Assembly: GCF_004571065.1 (NCBI RefSeq)
Contig: NZ_SPQN01000017.1
Span: forward strand, 1-51,746
Length of the DNA: 51,746 nucleotides
From: Geodermatophilus sp. DF01-2
GTDB lineage: Bacteria > Actinomycetota > Actinomycetes > Mycobacteriales > Geodermatophilaceae
Direction: 5' to 3'
Shown: positions 1 to 8,221 of the stretch, one piece after another
How positions within the stretch are numbered: the first letter of the stretch is position 1
Layout of the letters: every line of letters starts with the position of its first letter
Notes under the pieces: model-generated
Database searches by the model: none
The model's input: only the letters and a program-made list of their open reading frames with translations
Told to the model about the DNA's origin: nothing
Translations under genes and position numbers: made by a program

Positions 1-104
1 CGCACTCCGAAGCGATGATCAAGTGGGCCATGATCGGATTGATGGCCCGCCGACTCGCGCCTGCACCCGGCCGCCGTCCCTGGCAACCGGCACGCGCCGC
101 CTAA
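1..104 (+). pseudogene. C-terminal end of an IS5-like transposase, cut by the window edge
   Basis: The frame starting at base 3 is open from the window edge to a TAA at 102-104. It gives 33 residues containing SEAMIKWAMIGLMARRLAP, the kind of C-terminal helix found in actinobacterial IS5/IS4-type DDE transposases. The catalytic part, if present, lies before the window, so I cannot say whether the element is intact. No terminal inverted repeat could be identified just downstream. Family assignment is from memory of similar C-termini. Confidence 0.5.
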
Positions 105-206
105 TTGCTTTCTCAACACGTTGTCAGAGCGCCGCGGGGTTGATCAGCGCCTGAACTCGCCGGGCTGGTCGAGCTCGCGGCGGCGGCCGCCAGCACGGCC
201 TCGCGG

Positions 207-947
207 TCAGCGGTCCGGGTCGTTGGCGGTCACGCAGAACGGCAAGCCCACCGGGTCCTGCAGCGCGACGAACCCGTGGCCGGGCCGGAGTACCCGAGCG
301 CCGAGCGCCTGGACCTGGGCGACCTCGGCGGCCAGGTCGTCGGTGCCCAGGTCGAGGTGGGCGCGCGCCCGCGTGGCGCCGTCGTCGTCACCGAGCCGCT
401 GGACGAGCAGCTGCAGCGGGCTCTCGGCGCGGTGCACCAGACGGGCGAACTCCGGCGCGTCGACCGGCTCGTCGGCCCATCCGGTCGCCGACCGCCAGAA
501 CGCCAGCTCGGCGTCGTACCACGGCGCGGGGACGTCGACGCACAGCTGCACCAGCCGGCTACGGTGCCCGCCGGGCCACGTCGCGGCGCCGGGCCGCCGG
601 TGTGGCCAGGCCTCGGCGCACACGCAGAACGGCAGGCCGGCCGGCGAGGTCATGACCTGCCACCCGTCGCCGCGGTGCGCGCGGACCGCGCCGAGCCGCT
701 CGAGGCGTGCGGGATCGGCGTCCAGGTCGCCGAGCAGGTCCAGGTGCACCCGCGGCATGTCGTCGATGGTCTGCACGTGCAGGTAGGACGTCCCGGTGCG
801 CGGGATCAGCGAGACGAACTCGGGGTGGCCGGGCCACGGCTTCCCCGGCGGCCAGCCGACCGCTGCCGACCAGAAGGCCCGCGTCGTCCCGACGTGCTCG
901 GTCGGCACGTCGACGAAGGCGTGCATCCACGCCACCGGTACCGGCAC
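207..947 (-). CDS. Two-domain VOC (glyoxalase/bleomycin-resistance-like) protein
   Basis: The 246-aa product holds two tandem VOC modules, roughly residues 5-115 and 130-243. Each ends with the family's closing strand (SPAGLPFCV and DPVGLPFCV), and FWSAAVGW and FWRSATGW mark the first helix of each. Such proteins bind a small ligand or a metal in a paired beta-alpha-beta-beta-beta barrel. Substrates differ widely, so no reaction can be named. The start is GTG at 947; no strong ribosome site is visible and the internal ATG at 926 is an alternative. It is transcribed away from the DUF2975 operon, sharing a short AT-rich gap with it. Confidence 0.85.
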   Translation of the reverse strand: MPVPVAWMHAFVDVPTEHVGTTRAFWSAAVGWPPGKPWPGHPEFVSLIPRTGTSYLHVQTIDDMPRVHLDLLGDLDADPARLERLGAVRAHRGDGWQVMTSPAGLPFCVCAEAWPHRRPGAATWPGGHRSRLVQLCVDVPAPWYDAELAFWRSATGWADEPVDAPEFARLVHRAESPLQLLVQRLGDDDGATRARAHLDLGTDDLAAEVAQVQALGARVLRPGHGFVALQDPVGLPFCVTANDPDR

Positions 948-1032
948 GCCGACGAGGCTGGCACAGGCCTCGCCGATCTGCTGGACGGCCGGGGCCGCTC
1001 AACCCGGCCCCACGACACGACACGCTGCGTCG

Positions 1033-1047
1033 TCGATTGACAATCGA
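1033..1047. promoter_or_regulatory. Inverted repeat in the divergent promoter region
   Basis: TCGATTGACAATCGA is a perfect 6-bp-arm inverted repeat with a TTGACA-like -35 in its centre. It lies 24 bases before the GTG of the DUF2975 gene, in the only AT-rich stretch of this gap. The XRE protein two genes down is the natural candidate ligand; that link is inference. Confidence 0.4.
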
Positions 1048-1071
1048 TAGATATCAGTCGAGACTCGATGC

Positions 1072-1551
1072 GTGTTGACGACACGTCGGGTGGTGGGCCC
1101 GCTCAGGATCCTGCTTGCGCTGGCGTTCGCCGCCCTGGTGCTCGCCCAGGTCGTCGTGCTGCCCGGCACGTGGCGGGAGCGGGCCGGGGAGTTCCCGAAC
1201 TCGGCGTACTGGGGCTGGCCGACGCTCACGGTCGCCGTCCTGGGGCTGCTCTGCGTGCAGGTGGTGATCGTGTGCACCTGGAAGCTGCTCACCCTGGTCG
1301 AGGACGACCGCATCTTCAGCGAGGCCTCCCTGGCCTGGGTGAACGCGATCGTGGGCGCGCTCGGCACCGCGTGGGTGCTGCTCCTGGGCGCGTTCGTCCA
1401 CTCCGTCGTCCGCTGGGACGTCCCAGGGCTGCCGGCCGCCCTCCTGCTGGTGCTGGTGGCCGTCGCTGTGCTGGGGCTGCTCATGGTGGTGATGCGTGCG
1501 CTGCTGAAGCAGGCCACGACGCTGCGGACCGACATGGAAGCGGTCATCTGA
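1072..1551 (+). CDS. DUF2975 integral membrane protein
   Basis: The 159-aa product has four hydrophobic segments (about residues 10-30, 48-68, 95-115 and 120-142) with a short charged loop between the second and third, LVEDDRIFSEASLAWVN, typical of the DUF2975 family. Its function is unknown. The GTG at 1072 starts the frame. Its TGA shares one base with the ATG of the next gene (TGATG), so the two are probably translationally coupled. DUF2975 proteins are commonly encoded next to a small Cro/CI-like regulator, as here, which suggests the pair works as a unit. Confidence 0.85.
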   Translation: MLTTRRVVGPLRILLALAFAALVLAQVVVLPGTWRERAGEFPNSAYWGWPTLTVAVLGLLCVQVVIVCTWKLLTLVEDDRIFSEASLAWVNAIVGALGTAWVLLLGAFVHSVVRWDVPGLPAALLLVLVAVAVLGLLMVVMRALLKQATTLRTDMEAVI

Positions 1552-1796
1552 TGCCCATCGTGGTGCGCATCGACGTCGAGCTGGCCAGACGCAAGATGAG
1601 CGTGGGCGAGTTCGCCGAGCGGGTCGGTCTCACGCCGGCCAACGTGGCGGTGCTGAAGAACGGCCGGGCCAAGGCCGTCCGCTTCAGCACCCTGGAGGCG
1701 ATGTGCCGGGTGCTCGACTGCCAGCCCGGCGACCTGCTCGAGTGGGTCGAGGACGACCACGCCGCGCCGCACGCCCCGCACGAGGCCCGCCGGTGA
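1551..1796 (+). CDS. Small XRE-family (Cro/CI-like) transcriptional regulator
   Basis: This 81-aa protein is almost entirely one helix-turn-helix domain: MSVGEFAERVGLTPANVAVLKNG carries the two DNA-binding helices, and FSTLEAMCRVLDCQPGDLLEW is the closing helix and signature of the YozG/HTH_26 type seen beside DUF2975 genes. It overlaps the upstream membrane gene by one base and the downstream oxidoreductase by four bases (GTGA), so all three are likely one transcript. It may autoregulate from the AT-rich region before 1072. Confidence 0.88.
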   Translation: MPIVVRIDVELARRKMSVGEFAERVGLTPANVAVLKNGRAKAVRFSTLEAMCRVLDCQPGDLLEWVEDDHAAPHAPHEARR

Positions 1797-2950
1797 GCGA
1801 GGTCCGGAGCCCGGCGGAACGCGACGCCTCTGCACTCCGGCAGAGCGCCGACGTGCTGGTCGTCGGGGCCGGGCTGGCCGGGCTGCACACGGCCACGCTG
1901 CTGGCCCGGCGGGGCCACGACGTGCTGCTGGTCGACCGGCGACCCGGTCTCACCGGCGCGATCCGCACCACGGGGATCTTCGTCCGGAAGACGCTCGACG
2001 ACTTCCCGCTGCCTCCCGAGTTCCTCGGGCCCGCGATTCGACGAGTGGTCCTTTATCCCCCGGGGCTGCGCCGTCCGGTGACCCTGGACAGTGCGCGCGA
2101 CGAGTACCGGGTGGGCGACATGGCGCCGCTGTACGGAGCGGCCGCCCGCACCGCGGCCGACGCCGGCGTGCGGATCGCGCTGGGCACCCGCTACACCGGC
2201 CGGTCAGGCGACATCTCCCTGCTGGCCGGCCCCGACGGGCCGACCCGGGTGCGGGCGCGGTTCGTCGTCGGCGCCGACGGAGCCCGCTCGCGGGTCGCCC
2301 GCGACCTCGGCCTGGACCGCAACCGCCACCTGCTGATCGGTGCGGAGGAGGTCTTCGAGGTCCCCGGCGGCGAGGAGCCACCGGCCTTCCACTGCGTGAT
2401 CGACCCCTCGCTCGCTCCCGGCTACCTCGCGTGGGTCGTCAACGACGGGCGGCACGCCCACGTCGGCGTGGCCGGCTACGCCGACCGCTTCCCCGACGGC
2501 ATGCGCCGGGCCCTGGAGCGGTTCGGTGCCTCCGCGCCCGGACTGCCCGGTGTCGATCGCCCGGACGAGGTGGAGCGGCGTGGGGGCCCGATCCCCGTCG
2601 GTGGCCTGCTGCGCCGGATCGGCTGCGCCCACGGGCTGCTCGTGGGAGATGCGGCGGGTGCGGTGTCCCCGCTCACCGCCGGCGGCCTGGATCCGTGCCT
2701 GCGGCTGTCGGAGCTCGCCGCCACCGTCCTCGACGACGCCCTGCGAGCCGGGCGGCCGGACGCCTTGACGCACTACGACGGCGCCGCGCTGCGGGCCCGC
2801 TTCCGGGGAAGGCTCGTGCTGCGCCGGGGGCTGGCCCAGGTGCGCACGCCCGCCGTGGCGGCCACGGCGTTCCCGCTGCTGCGCACGCCGTTCGGGCGGG
2901 CCGCGGCCCGCCGGATCCTCTTCGGCGACAGGTCCTTTCCCACCTCCTGA
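1793..2950 (+). CDS. FAD-dependent oxidoreductase (geranylgeranyl reductase/lycopene cyclase-like fold)
   Basis: The 385-aa product opens with a Rossmann FAD-binding motif, VLVVGAGLAGLHTATLLARRGHDVLLVDRR (residues about 20-49). It continues with the mid-domain VVGADGARSRVARDLG and closes the flavin site with LLVGDAAGAVSPLTAGGL (around residue 285). This order is that of group A flavoprotein hydroxylases and geranylgeranyl reductases. The substrate cannot be read from sequence. The GTG at 1793 overlaps the XRE stop by four bases; the frame is open further upstream but that stretch lies inside the XRE gene. Co-transcription with a DUF2975/XRE pair is unusual and may be incidental. Confidence 0.82.
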   Translation: MSEVRSPAERDASALRQSADVLVVGAGLAGLHTATLLARRGHDVLLVDRRPGLTGAIRTTGIFVRKTLDDFPLPPEFLGPAIRRVVLYPPGLRRPVTLDSARDEYRVGDMAPLYGAAARTAADAGVRIALGTRYTGRSGDISLLAGPDGPTRVRARFVVGADGARSRVARDLGLDRNRHLLIGAEEVFEVPGGEEPPAFHCVIDPSLAPGYLAWVVNDGRHAHVGVAGYADRFPDGMRRALERFGASAPGLPGVDRPDEVERRGGPIPVGGLLRRIGCAHGLLVGDAAGAVSPLTAGGLDPCLRLSELAATVLDDALRAGRPDALTHYDGAALRARFRGRLVLRRGLAQVRTPAVAATAFPLLRTPFGRAAARRILFGDRSFPTS

Positions 2951-3135
2951 CCTGGGAGGAACAGCAGGTGACCCGGCCCGCCGGGGTGTGTCCTGCCCCA
3001 GCACCGTGCCGGTCCTCGTCCGTGGCGCCGCCGCGAGCAAGCCTGCGTGGGCGGTGCCGGCCGAGTGCCGCGGCCGTCCGGAGCCCGCCGCTGCGGCTTC
3101 CCCGACCGGAGCCTCGACGTACCCGCCGTCCTCGG

Positions 3136-4551
3136 TCACAGCTGTAGTCGCCGCTCGTCTCCGGTTCGCCATTCGAGGACGATGATGCTGGCGTCGTCCT
3201 GCAGGTGGTCGGCCTGGTGGGCCAGGACGTGCCGCATCAGGCGCCGGACGGTCTCCGGTGCGGGATCGCCGGCAGCGCTGGCCCGGTAGACGAAGTCGGC
3301 CAGTCGTTGCTCGCCGAAGAAGTCGCCCGTCGGCGATCGCGCTTCGACGATGCCGTCGGTGTAGAGGATGACCCGGTCGCCGGCGTGCAGCTGGGTCTCG
3401 CAGACGTCGGGCTTCTTCAGCTGCAGGCCGAGCGGAGGATGCGGCTTGCAGGGGCCCGGGCGGAGCAGCGCGCCGTCGCGGACGACCAGCGGATCAGGAT
3501 GGCCGGCGTTGACCCAGCGCAGCTGGCCGGTGTCCAGGTGCAGACGTGCGATGGCTGCGGTCGCGAAGCGGCTGTCGCTGAACTCGCTGGCGATCACGGC
3601 GTTCATCGCAGCGGCGACGTCCGGTAGGTCGCGCATCTCCCGGCGGGCGTGGCGGTAGGCGCCCACCGCGGTGGACGCCAGGACGGCGGCCGGGAGTCCG
3701 TGCCCGACCGCGTCGAGCACCATCAGATCGACGGTGGGCCCGTTGATCGCGTAGTCGAACGTGTCACCGCCGATGTCGTAGGCGGGCTCCAGCGCAGCGG
3801 AGATCACCACCCGATCGGAGGCGAACGTCAGCGGGGGCAGCAGGTCCCATTGCAGCTCGGCGGCCAGGCTCATGGTCTTGCGCCGGCGCAGCTGGGCGAA
3901 GATGTCGGTGTAGCTGTCGTTGACCACGATCAGCTCGGCGATCAGCCCGACGAACGCCCGCATCTCCTCCTCGACCGCCGGCGTGATCGTGTCGAGGACG
4001 AACTCCACGACGCCCAGTCGCTCGACCCCGTCGAGCAGGGGGACCCAGAGGCGCTGCGTGCCCGAGTGCGCAGGAGACGAGAGCACCTGCACGCGGCGAA
4101 ACGCCCGTCCACCCAGCGAGCCGTCGACGCTGAGCTCCTGCCGCGGCGGAACGCCCTCGCCCCGGAGCGGCTGCAGCAGCAACTGCTCGTAGTCCGCCAG
4201 GTAGATGACCGACTCCCGAGCGCCCAGTCTCCGCCCATGTGCGGCGATGACCGCGGAGAGCTGGTCGGGGGCGAGCAGGTGGACGTCCCGGAGCAACGCC
4301 CGCAGTGGATCGCCGGCCCCGGGCAGGTCAGTGGACGACACGACGGAGTCCCGTGCCCAGAACGCTCGCATCCACACCGAGCTCTCGTCGCGGCCCCGCC
4401 CACGCCCCGCAGGAGGCCGCGGGGAGCGCACGGCGATCGGTCTCGCGAGGAGAGCTACGACCACGGGGACGGCGACGCCGATGTCTCGCCACCAGCCGGG
4501 AGGGCGCCGCCGCGCCCGCTGACCCGGGCAGCGGAACAGGAACCGGCGCAC
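3136..4551 (-). CDS. SpoIIE-type PP2C serine phosphatase with a GAF-like sensor region
   Basis: The C-terminal half of this 471-aa product is a PPM/SpoIIE phosphatase domain (about residues 225-465). The metal-binding aspartates are visible in YDIGGDTFDYA, VLDAVGHGLPAA, LYTDGIVEAR and QDDASIIVLEW. Residues about 85-220 look like a GAF-type sensor. Proteins of this plan dephosphorylate anti-anti-sigma factors in partner-switching stress pathways, but no anti-sigma gene is nearby. Start choice is uncertain: GTG 4551 gives a basic N-terminus with one hydrophobic stretch, while ATG 4371 would remove it. One of the six polar 16-bp sites ends ten bases before 4551. Confidence 0.85.
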   Translation of the reverse strand: MRRFLFRCPGQRARRRPPGWWRDIGVAVPVVVALLARPIAVRSPRPPAGRGRGRDESSVWMRAFWARDSVVSSTDLPGAGDPLRALLRDVHLLAPDQLSAVIAAHGRRLGARESVIYLADYEQLLLQPLRGEGVPPRQELSVDGSLGGRAFRRVQVLSSPAHSGTQRLWVPLLDGVERLGVVEFVLDTITPAVEEEMRAFVGLIAELIVVNDSYTDIFAQLRRRKTMSLAAELQWDLLPPLTFASDRVVISAALEPAYDIGGDTFDYAINGPTVDLMVLDAVGHGLPAAVLASTAVGAYRHARREMRDLPDVAAAMNAVIASEFSDSRFATAAIARLHLDTGQLRWVNAGHPDPLVVRDGALLRPGPCKPHPPLGLQLKKPDVCETQLHAGDRVILYTDGIVEARSPTGDFFGEQRLADFVYRASAAGDPAPETVRRLMRHVLAHQADHLQDDASIIVLEWRTGDERRLQL

Positions 4552-4560
4552 TGCCTACGA

Positions 4561-4576
4561 CCGTTATCCCCAACTA
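4561..4576 (-). other. Polar terminus-type 16-mer, site a
   Basis: Minus strand reads TAGTTGGGGATAACGG. It is one of six near-identical sites in the window, 22.6 kb left of dif, and reads away from dif. The 44 bases on its dif side (4577-4620) are about 75% A+C on the plus strand by hand count, with a single T. It lies in the short gap upstream of the SpoIIE-type gene. Confidence 0.8.
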
Positions 4577-4620
4577 AACTACACCAAACAAGACGCCGGA
4601 ACGACGACCGCCGACAGCGA

Positions 4621-4824
4621 TCAGACCCCGACCCGGCGGGCGCACTCCGAACAGGGGCTGGACGAGCCCAGGCCGCGCCGACCGGCCCAGCTGCCCTGCA
4701 CGACGGCGACCGGGGTGCCGCAGGCGGCCACCCATGGCGGCGGCCCGTCGGCGGAGTCCCGAGGCACGGCGTGCGCCAGCCCGCTGTCCTGGTCGCGGCC
4801 GGCCGCGTGGTCGCTGCTCGTCAT
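4621..4824 (-). CDS. Small putative zinc-ribbon protein
   Basis: This 67-aa protein starts at an ATG (4824) preceded by GGAG at good spacing. The C-terminal half reads WVAACGTPVAVVQGSW, then CSECARRVGV at the very end. One cysteine followed later by CxxC suggests a small metal-binding fold like those in many short actinobacterial proteins (DUF3039-like layout). No function is known. The in-frame ATG with a ribosome site and the cysteine pattern argue for a real gene; its length alone would not. Confidence 0.55.
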   Translation of the reverse strand: MTSSDHAAGRDQDSGLAHAVPRDSADGPPPWVAACGTPVAVVQGSWAGRRGLGSSSPCSECARRVGV

Positions 4825-4959
4825 GGTCTCCAGGATGCGGGCCACGGATGCGGTCCGGCGCGAGCCCGCGGCGGAGTCGTCCCGGCCCTTGATCCGCCCG
4901 CAGCCCGCGGGCAGGCTGTGACCCACACCACAGTACGGGTCAACCGTCGGGAGGTCGTC

Positions 4960-5157
4960 GTGGAAGCACGCGTCGGGGACCGGATCGTCGTCCGGTCCAC
5001 CCACCAGGGAGAGCCGGAACGCACCGGCCGGGTGCTCGAGGTCAGGGGAGAGGGCGGGGCTCCGCCCTACGTCGTCCGGTGGGACCCGGACGGGCACACC
5101 GGCGTCTTCTACCCGGCGGGCACCTGCGCCGTCGTCCCCGAGCCGGCGAACGGCTGA
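4960..5157 (+). CDS. DUF1918 small protein
   Basis: The 65-aa product matches the DUF1918 plan along its whole length: VGDRIVVRSTHQGEPERTGRVLEVRG, then PPYVVRWDPDGHTGVFYPAG. It probably forms a small SH3-like beta barrel. Function is unknown. The GTG at 4960 has GGGAGG seven bases upstream. It ends five bases before the EF-G2 start, so the two are likely co-transcribed. Confidence 0.85.
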   Translation: MEARVGDRIVVRSTHQGEPERTGRVLEVRGEGGAPPYVVRWDPDGHTGVFYPAGTCAVVPEPANG

Positions 5158-5162
5158 CCCGC

Positions 5163-7238
5163 GTGGCCAAGGAGACCGCCGCCGCACCCGCCCCGCGACC
5201 GGCCGAGCAGGTGCGCAACGTGGCGCTGGTGGGCCACGCGGCCGCGGGCAAGACGACCCTCGCCGAGGCGCTGCTCGTCGCCACCGGCGCCCTGACGCGC
5301 GCCGGCCGGGTCGAGGACGGCACCACCTGCCTGGACAGCGAGGACGTGGAGGTCCGGCAGCAGCGCTCGGTGTCGCTGGGCGTGGCCACCGTCGAGCACG
5401 CCGGCCACCGGATCACCCTGCTCGACACGCCGGGCTCGCCGGACTTCGTCGGTGAGCTGCGCGCCGGGCTGCGCGCGGCCGACGCCGCCCTGTTCGTCGT
5501 CTCCGCGGCGGGTGGGGTCGACGCGACCACGGTGCAGCTGTGGGAGGAGTGCGCGGCCGTCGGGATGCCCCGCGCCGTCGTGATCACCCAGTTGGACCGT
5601 CCCCGCGCCGACGTCGACGACGCGGTGCGCTCGTGCCGCACGATGCTCGGGGACGGCGTCCTCCCGCTGCACCTGCTCGAGCGCGGGCCGGACGGCACGG
5701 TCACCGGCCTGGTCTCGCTGCTGGAGCCGCACCCCGACGCGGAGCTGCCCGACTCCGATCGGCTCCGCGCCGAGCTGATCGAGGGGATCATCGGCGAGAG
5801 CGAGGACGAGACCCTCATGGACCGCTACCTCGGCGGCGACGAGCTCTCCGTCGCCGACCTGGTCGCCGACCTGGAGACGGCGGTGGCCCGCGGCCACTTC
5901 CACCCGGTCCTGTGCGTCTCCCCGCTGACCGGCGTCGGCGTCCGCGAGCTGCTCGACCTGCTGGTCTCGGCCTTCCCGTGCCCGATGGAGCACGGCTGCC
6001 CACCGGTCACCCGCCCCGACGGCTCCCCGGCGCCGCCGCTGTCCTGCGACCCGGACGGTCCGCTGGTGGCGGAGGTGGTCAAGACCACCACCGACCCCTA
6101 TCTCGGCCGCGTCTCGCTGGTGCGGGTCTTCTCCGGCACGCTGCGGCCGGACACCCCGATCCACGTCTCCGGGCACGGCCTGGCCGACCGCGGACACCCC
6201 GACCACGACACCGACGAGCGCATCGGCGGGGTGTCCTCCCCGCTGGGCTCGACCCTGCGCCCGGTCGCCGCCTGCCCGGCCGGCGACGTCTGCGCCGTCG
6301 CCCGCCTCACCACCGCGGAGACCGGAGACACGCTCTCCTCGCCCGACGACCCGCGCCTGGTGCCGCCCTGGGACCTGCCCGCCCCGCAGCTGCCGGTCGC
6401 GGTGGAGGCGACGTCCCGGGCCGACGAGGACCGGCTGGCGACCGCGCTGTCCCGGCTGGTCGCCGAGGACCCGACCGTCCGGCTGGAGCGCCGCCCCGAC
6501 ACCGGTCAGCTGCTGCTGTGGTGCGTGGGGGAGGCGCACGCCGAGGTGCTCCTGGAGCGGCTGCGCACCCGGCACGGCGTCGCGGTCACCACGGTGCCGG
6601 TGCGGGTGCCGATGGTGGAGACCCTGGCCGGGCCGGCGCGGGTCACCGGCCGGCACGTCAAGCAGTCCGGCGGGCACGGGCAGTACGCGATCGTGGTGGT
6701 CGAGGCCGAGCCCGGGCCGCCCGGCTCCGGCGTCGTCTTCGAGCAGCGGATCGTCGGCGGCACGGTGCCCGGCCAGTTCCACGGCAGCGTGGAGAAGGGC
6801 ATCCGCGCCCAGGCCGGGCGCGGCGTCGCAGGCGACCGCCCGATCGTCGACGTCCACGTGACCCTCGTCGACGGCAAGGCGCACTCGGTCGACTCCTCCG
6901 ACGCCGCCTTCCAGGCCGCGGGAACGCTCGCCCTGCGGGAGGCCGCGGCCGCGGCCGGCACGCGGGTGCTCGAGCCGTGGTGCGAGGTGGAGGTCGTGGT
7001 GCCGGGGGAGTACGTGGGTGCGGTGATGAGCGACCTGTCCGGACGGCGGGCGCGGGTCACCGGCAGCGACGCCGACCCCGAGCGCGACCGCACGACGGTG
7101 CGCGCCGAGGTGCCCGAGATCGAACTGCTCGGCTACGCCGGTGCGCTGCGCTCGGTGTCGCACGGGACGGGCAGCTTCCTCCGCCGCCCGCGGGGCTACG
7201 AGCCGGCGCCCGCGTCGCTGACGGCCGTGCCGGCCTAG
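5163..7238 (+). CDS. fusA2: EF-G-like translation factor (EF-G2 type)
   Basis: This 691-aa GTPase has P-loop GHAAAGKTT (around residue 22), switch II DTPGSPDF (around residue 88) and TQLD as the G4 motif, followed by domain II and the EF-G domains III-V. The C-terminal part includes GGHGQYAIVVVEAEP and GEYVGAVMSDLSGRRARVTGSD. G4 is TQLD instead of the usual NKxD and several EF-G signatures are changed, which fits the second, non-essential EF-G paralogue of actinobacteria (mycobacterial FusA2/EF-G2), not the housekeeping factor. It starts at GTG 5163, right after the DUF1918 stop. Its exact role is not established; paralogues are reported to lack normal translocation activity. Confidence 0.85.
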   Translation: MAKETAAAPAPRPAEQVRNVALVGHAAAGKTTLAEALLVATGALTRAGRVEDGTTCLDSEDVEVRQQRSVSLGVATVEHAGHRITLLDTPGSPDFVGELRAGLRAADAALFVVSAAGGVDATTVQLWEECAAVGMPRAVVITQLDRPRADVDDAVRSCRTMLGDGVLPLHLLERGPDGTVTGLVSLLEPHPDAELPDSDRLRAELIEGIIGESEDETLMDRYLGGDELSVADLVADLETAVARGHFHPVLCVSPLTGVGVRELLDLLVSAFPCPMEHGCPPVTRPDGSPAPPLSCDPDGPLVAEVVKTTTDPYLGRVSLVRVFSGTLRPDTPIHVSGHGLADRGHPDHDTDERIGGVSSPLGSTLRPVAACPAGDVCAVARLTTAETGDTLSSPDDPRLVPPWDLPAPQLPVAVEATSRADEDRLATALSRLVAEDPTVRLERRPDTGQLLLWCVGEAHAEVLLERLRTRHGVAVTTVPVRVPMVETLAGPARVTGRHVKQSGGHGQYAIVVVEAEPGPPGSGVVFEQRIVGGTVPGQFHGSVEKGIRAQAGRGVAGDRPIVDVHVTLVDGKAHSVDSSDAAFQAAGTLALREAAAAAGTRVLEPWCEVEVVVPGEYVGAVMSDLSGRRARVTGSDADPERDRTTVRAEVPEIELLGYAGALRSVSHGTGSFLRRPRGYEPAPASLTAVPA

Positions 7239-7242
7239 GAGA

Positions 7243-7346
7243 AGGACCACCCTTCCCCCCACCCCCCGTAGAAGGACCGCGTCCTCCCCACCCCTGGCAG
7301 GCTCGGGGCGGGTCCCGGGACGGGGCCGGCGGGACCCTGAAGGGTG
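7243..7346. repeat. Nested pair of intergenic hairpin repeats
   Basis: An outer inverted repeat (GGACCACCCTTC near the left end against GAAGGGTGGCC near the right) encloses a second unit running AAGGACCGCGTCC to GGGACGGGGCC. The inner unit closely matches one at 40236-40293. It sits after fusA2 and could end its transcript, but it has no T-tract. See the related copies at 10829, 21906 and 40213. Confidence 0.6.
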
Positions 7347-7485
7347 GCCGTACCAGCACGGCACCCGGCTCGAAACGGACCCGCCGGGACCGGAACCCGG
7401 ACGACCCGGGGAGTGTCGGCCGGGGGGAGTGTCGCCGCGGGACACTAGCCTCACGGTGGCGGTGTGCTGCGGGTGCGGAGGTGTC

Positions 7486-8148
7486 GTGACGTCGTCCAAC
7501 GGGCCGTCGGCCGCCGCCTCGGCCGTCCCGGGGGCGGGTGCGTCCGCCGCGACCGACCGCGACGCGCTCCCCGACCGGGTGTGGACCCTGCCCAACGCGC
7601 TCTCGGTGGTGCGCCTGCTCGGCGTCCCCCTGTTCCTGTGGCTGCTGCTGGGGCCGCAGGCCGACGGCTGGGCCGTTCTCGTGCTGGCCCTCTCCGGCTT
7701 CACCGACTGGGCCGACGGCAAGCTGGCCCGCATGCTCGGCCAGTCCAGCCGGCTGGGGACGTTGCTCGACCCGGCGGCGGACCGGCTCTACATCGTCGCC
7801 ACGCTGATCGCGTTCGTGCTGCGCGACGTCGTCCCGCTGTGGGTGGTCGCCGTCCTCGTCGGGCGCGAGCTCGTGCTCGGCCTGATGCTCCTGGTGCTGC
7901 GCGTCCACGGCTACCCGCCGCTGCAGGTCCACTACGTGGGCAAGGCGGCCACGTTCATCCTGCTCTACGCCTTTCCGTTGCTGCTGCTCGCCGACGGGGA
8001 GGGGCCGCTGGCGGCCGTCGTCGCGCCGGTGGCCTGGGCGCTGACCATCTGGGGTTCGGCGCTCTACCTGCTCGCCGGGGTCCTCTACGTGGTCCAGGTC
8101 GCGGGGCTGCTGCGTGCCGACCGGGCGGCCGGGGGGGCGGCCCCGTGA
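7486..8148 (+). CDS. CDP-alcohol phosphatidyltransferase family membrane protein
   Basis: This 220-aa integral membrane enzyme carries the full CDP-alcohol transferase signature, DWADGKLAR then GTLLDPAADRL (around residues 73-98), which binds the metal and CDP-lipid. Five or six hydrophobic segments follow. The family joins CDP-diacylglycerol to an alcohol such as glycerol phosphate, inositol phosphate or phosphatidylglycerol; the acceptor is not clear here. Position just before a DUF881 gene matches the mycobacterial pgsA3 locus (Rv1822). The GTG at 7486 has GGAGG in front, so I prefer it to the longer frame. Confidence 0.85.
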   Translation: MTSSNGPSAAASAVPGAGASAATDRDALPDRVWTLPNALSVVRLLGVPLFLWLLLGPQADGWAVLVLALSGFTDWADGKLARMLGQSSRLGTLLDPAADRLYIVATLIAFVLRDVVPLWVVAVLVGRELVLGLMLLVLRVHGYPPLQVHYVGKAATFILLYAFPLLLLADGEGPLAAVVAPVAWALTIWGSALYLLAGVLYVVQVAGLLRADRAAGGAAP

Positions 8149-8221
8149 CCGAGCTCGCGAGGTCGCGCAGGGGCGCAGCACCACCGGGCGTGGCCGCACC
8201 GAACGCCGGCGAGGTGAGGCC

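Noticed and set aside
121-786. Open plus-strand frames across the first VOC gene
   Set aside because: They are antisense to a clear two-domain VOC protein and carry no domain of their own.
5109-7733. An 874-codon open frame antisense to fusA2
   Set aside because: It is Arg/Gly/Asp-rich with no domain, and is the normal third-position shadow of a very GC-rich gene.
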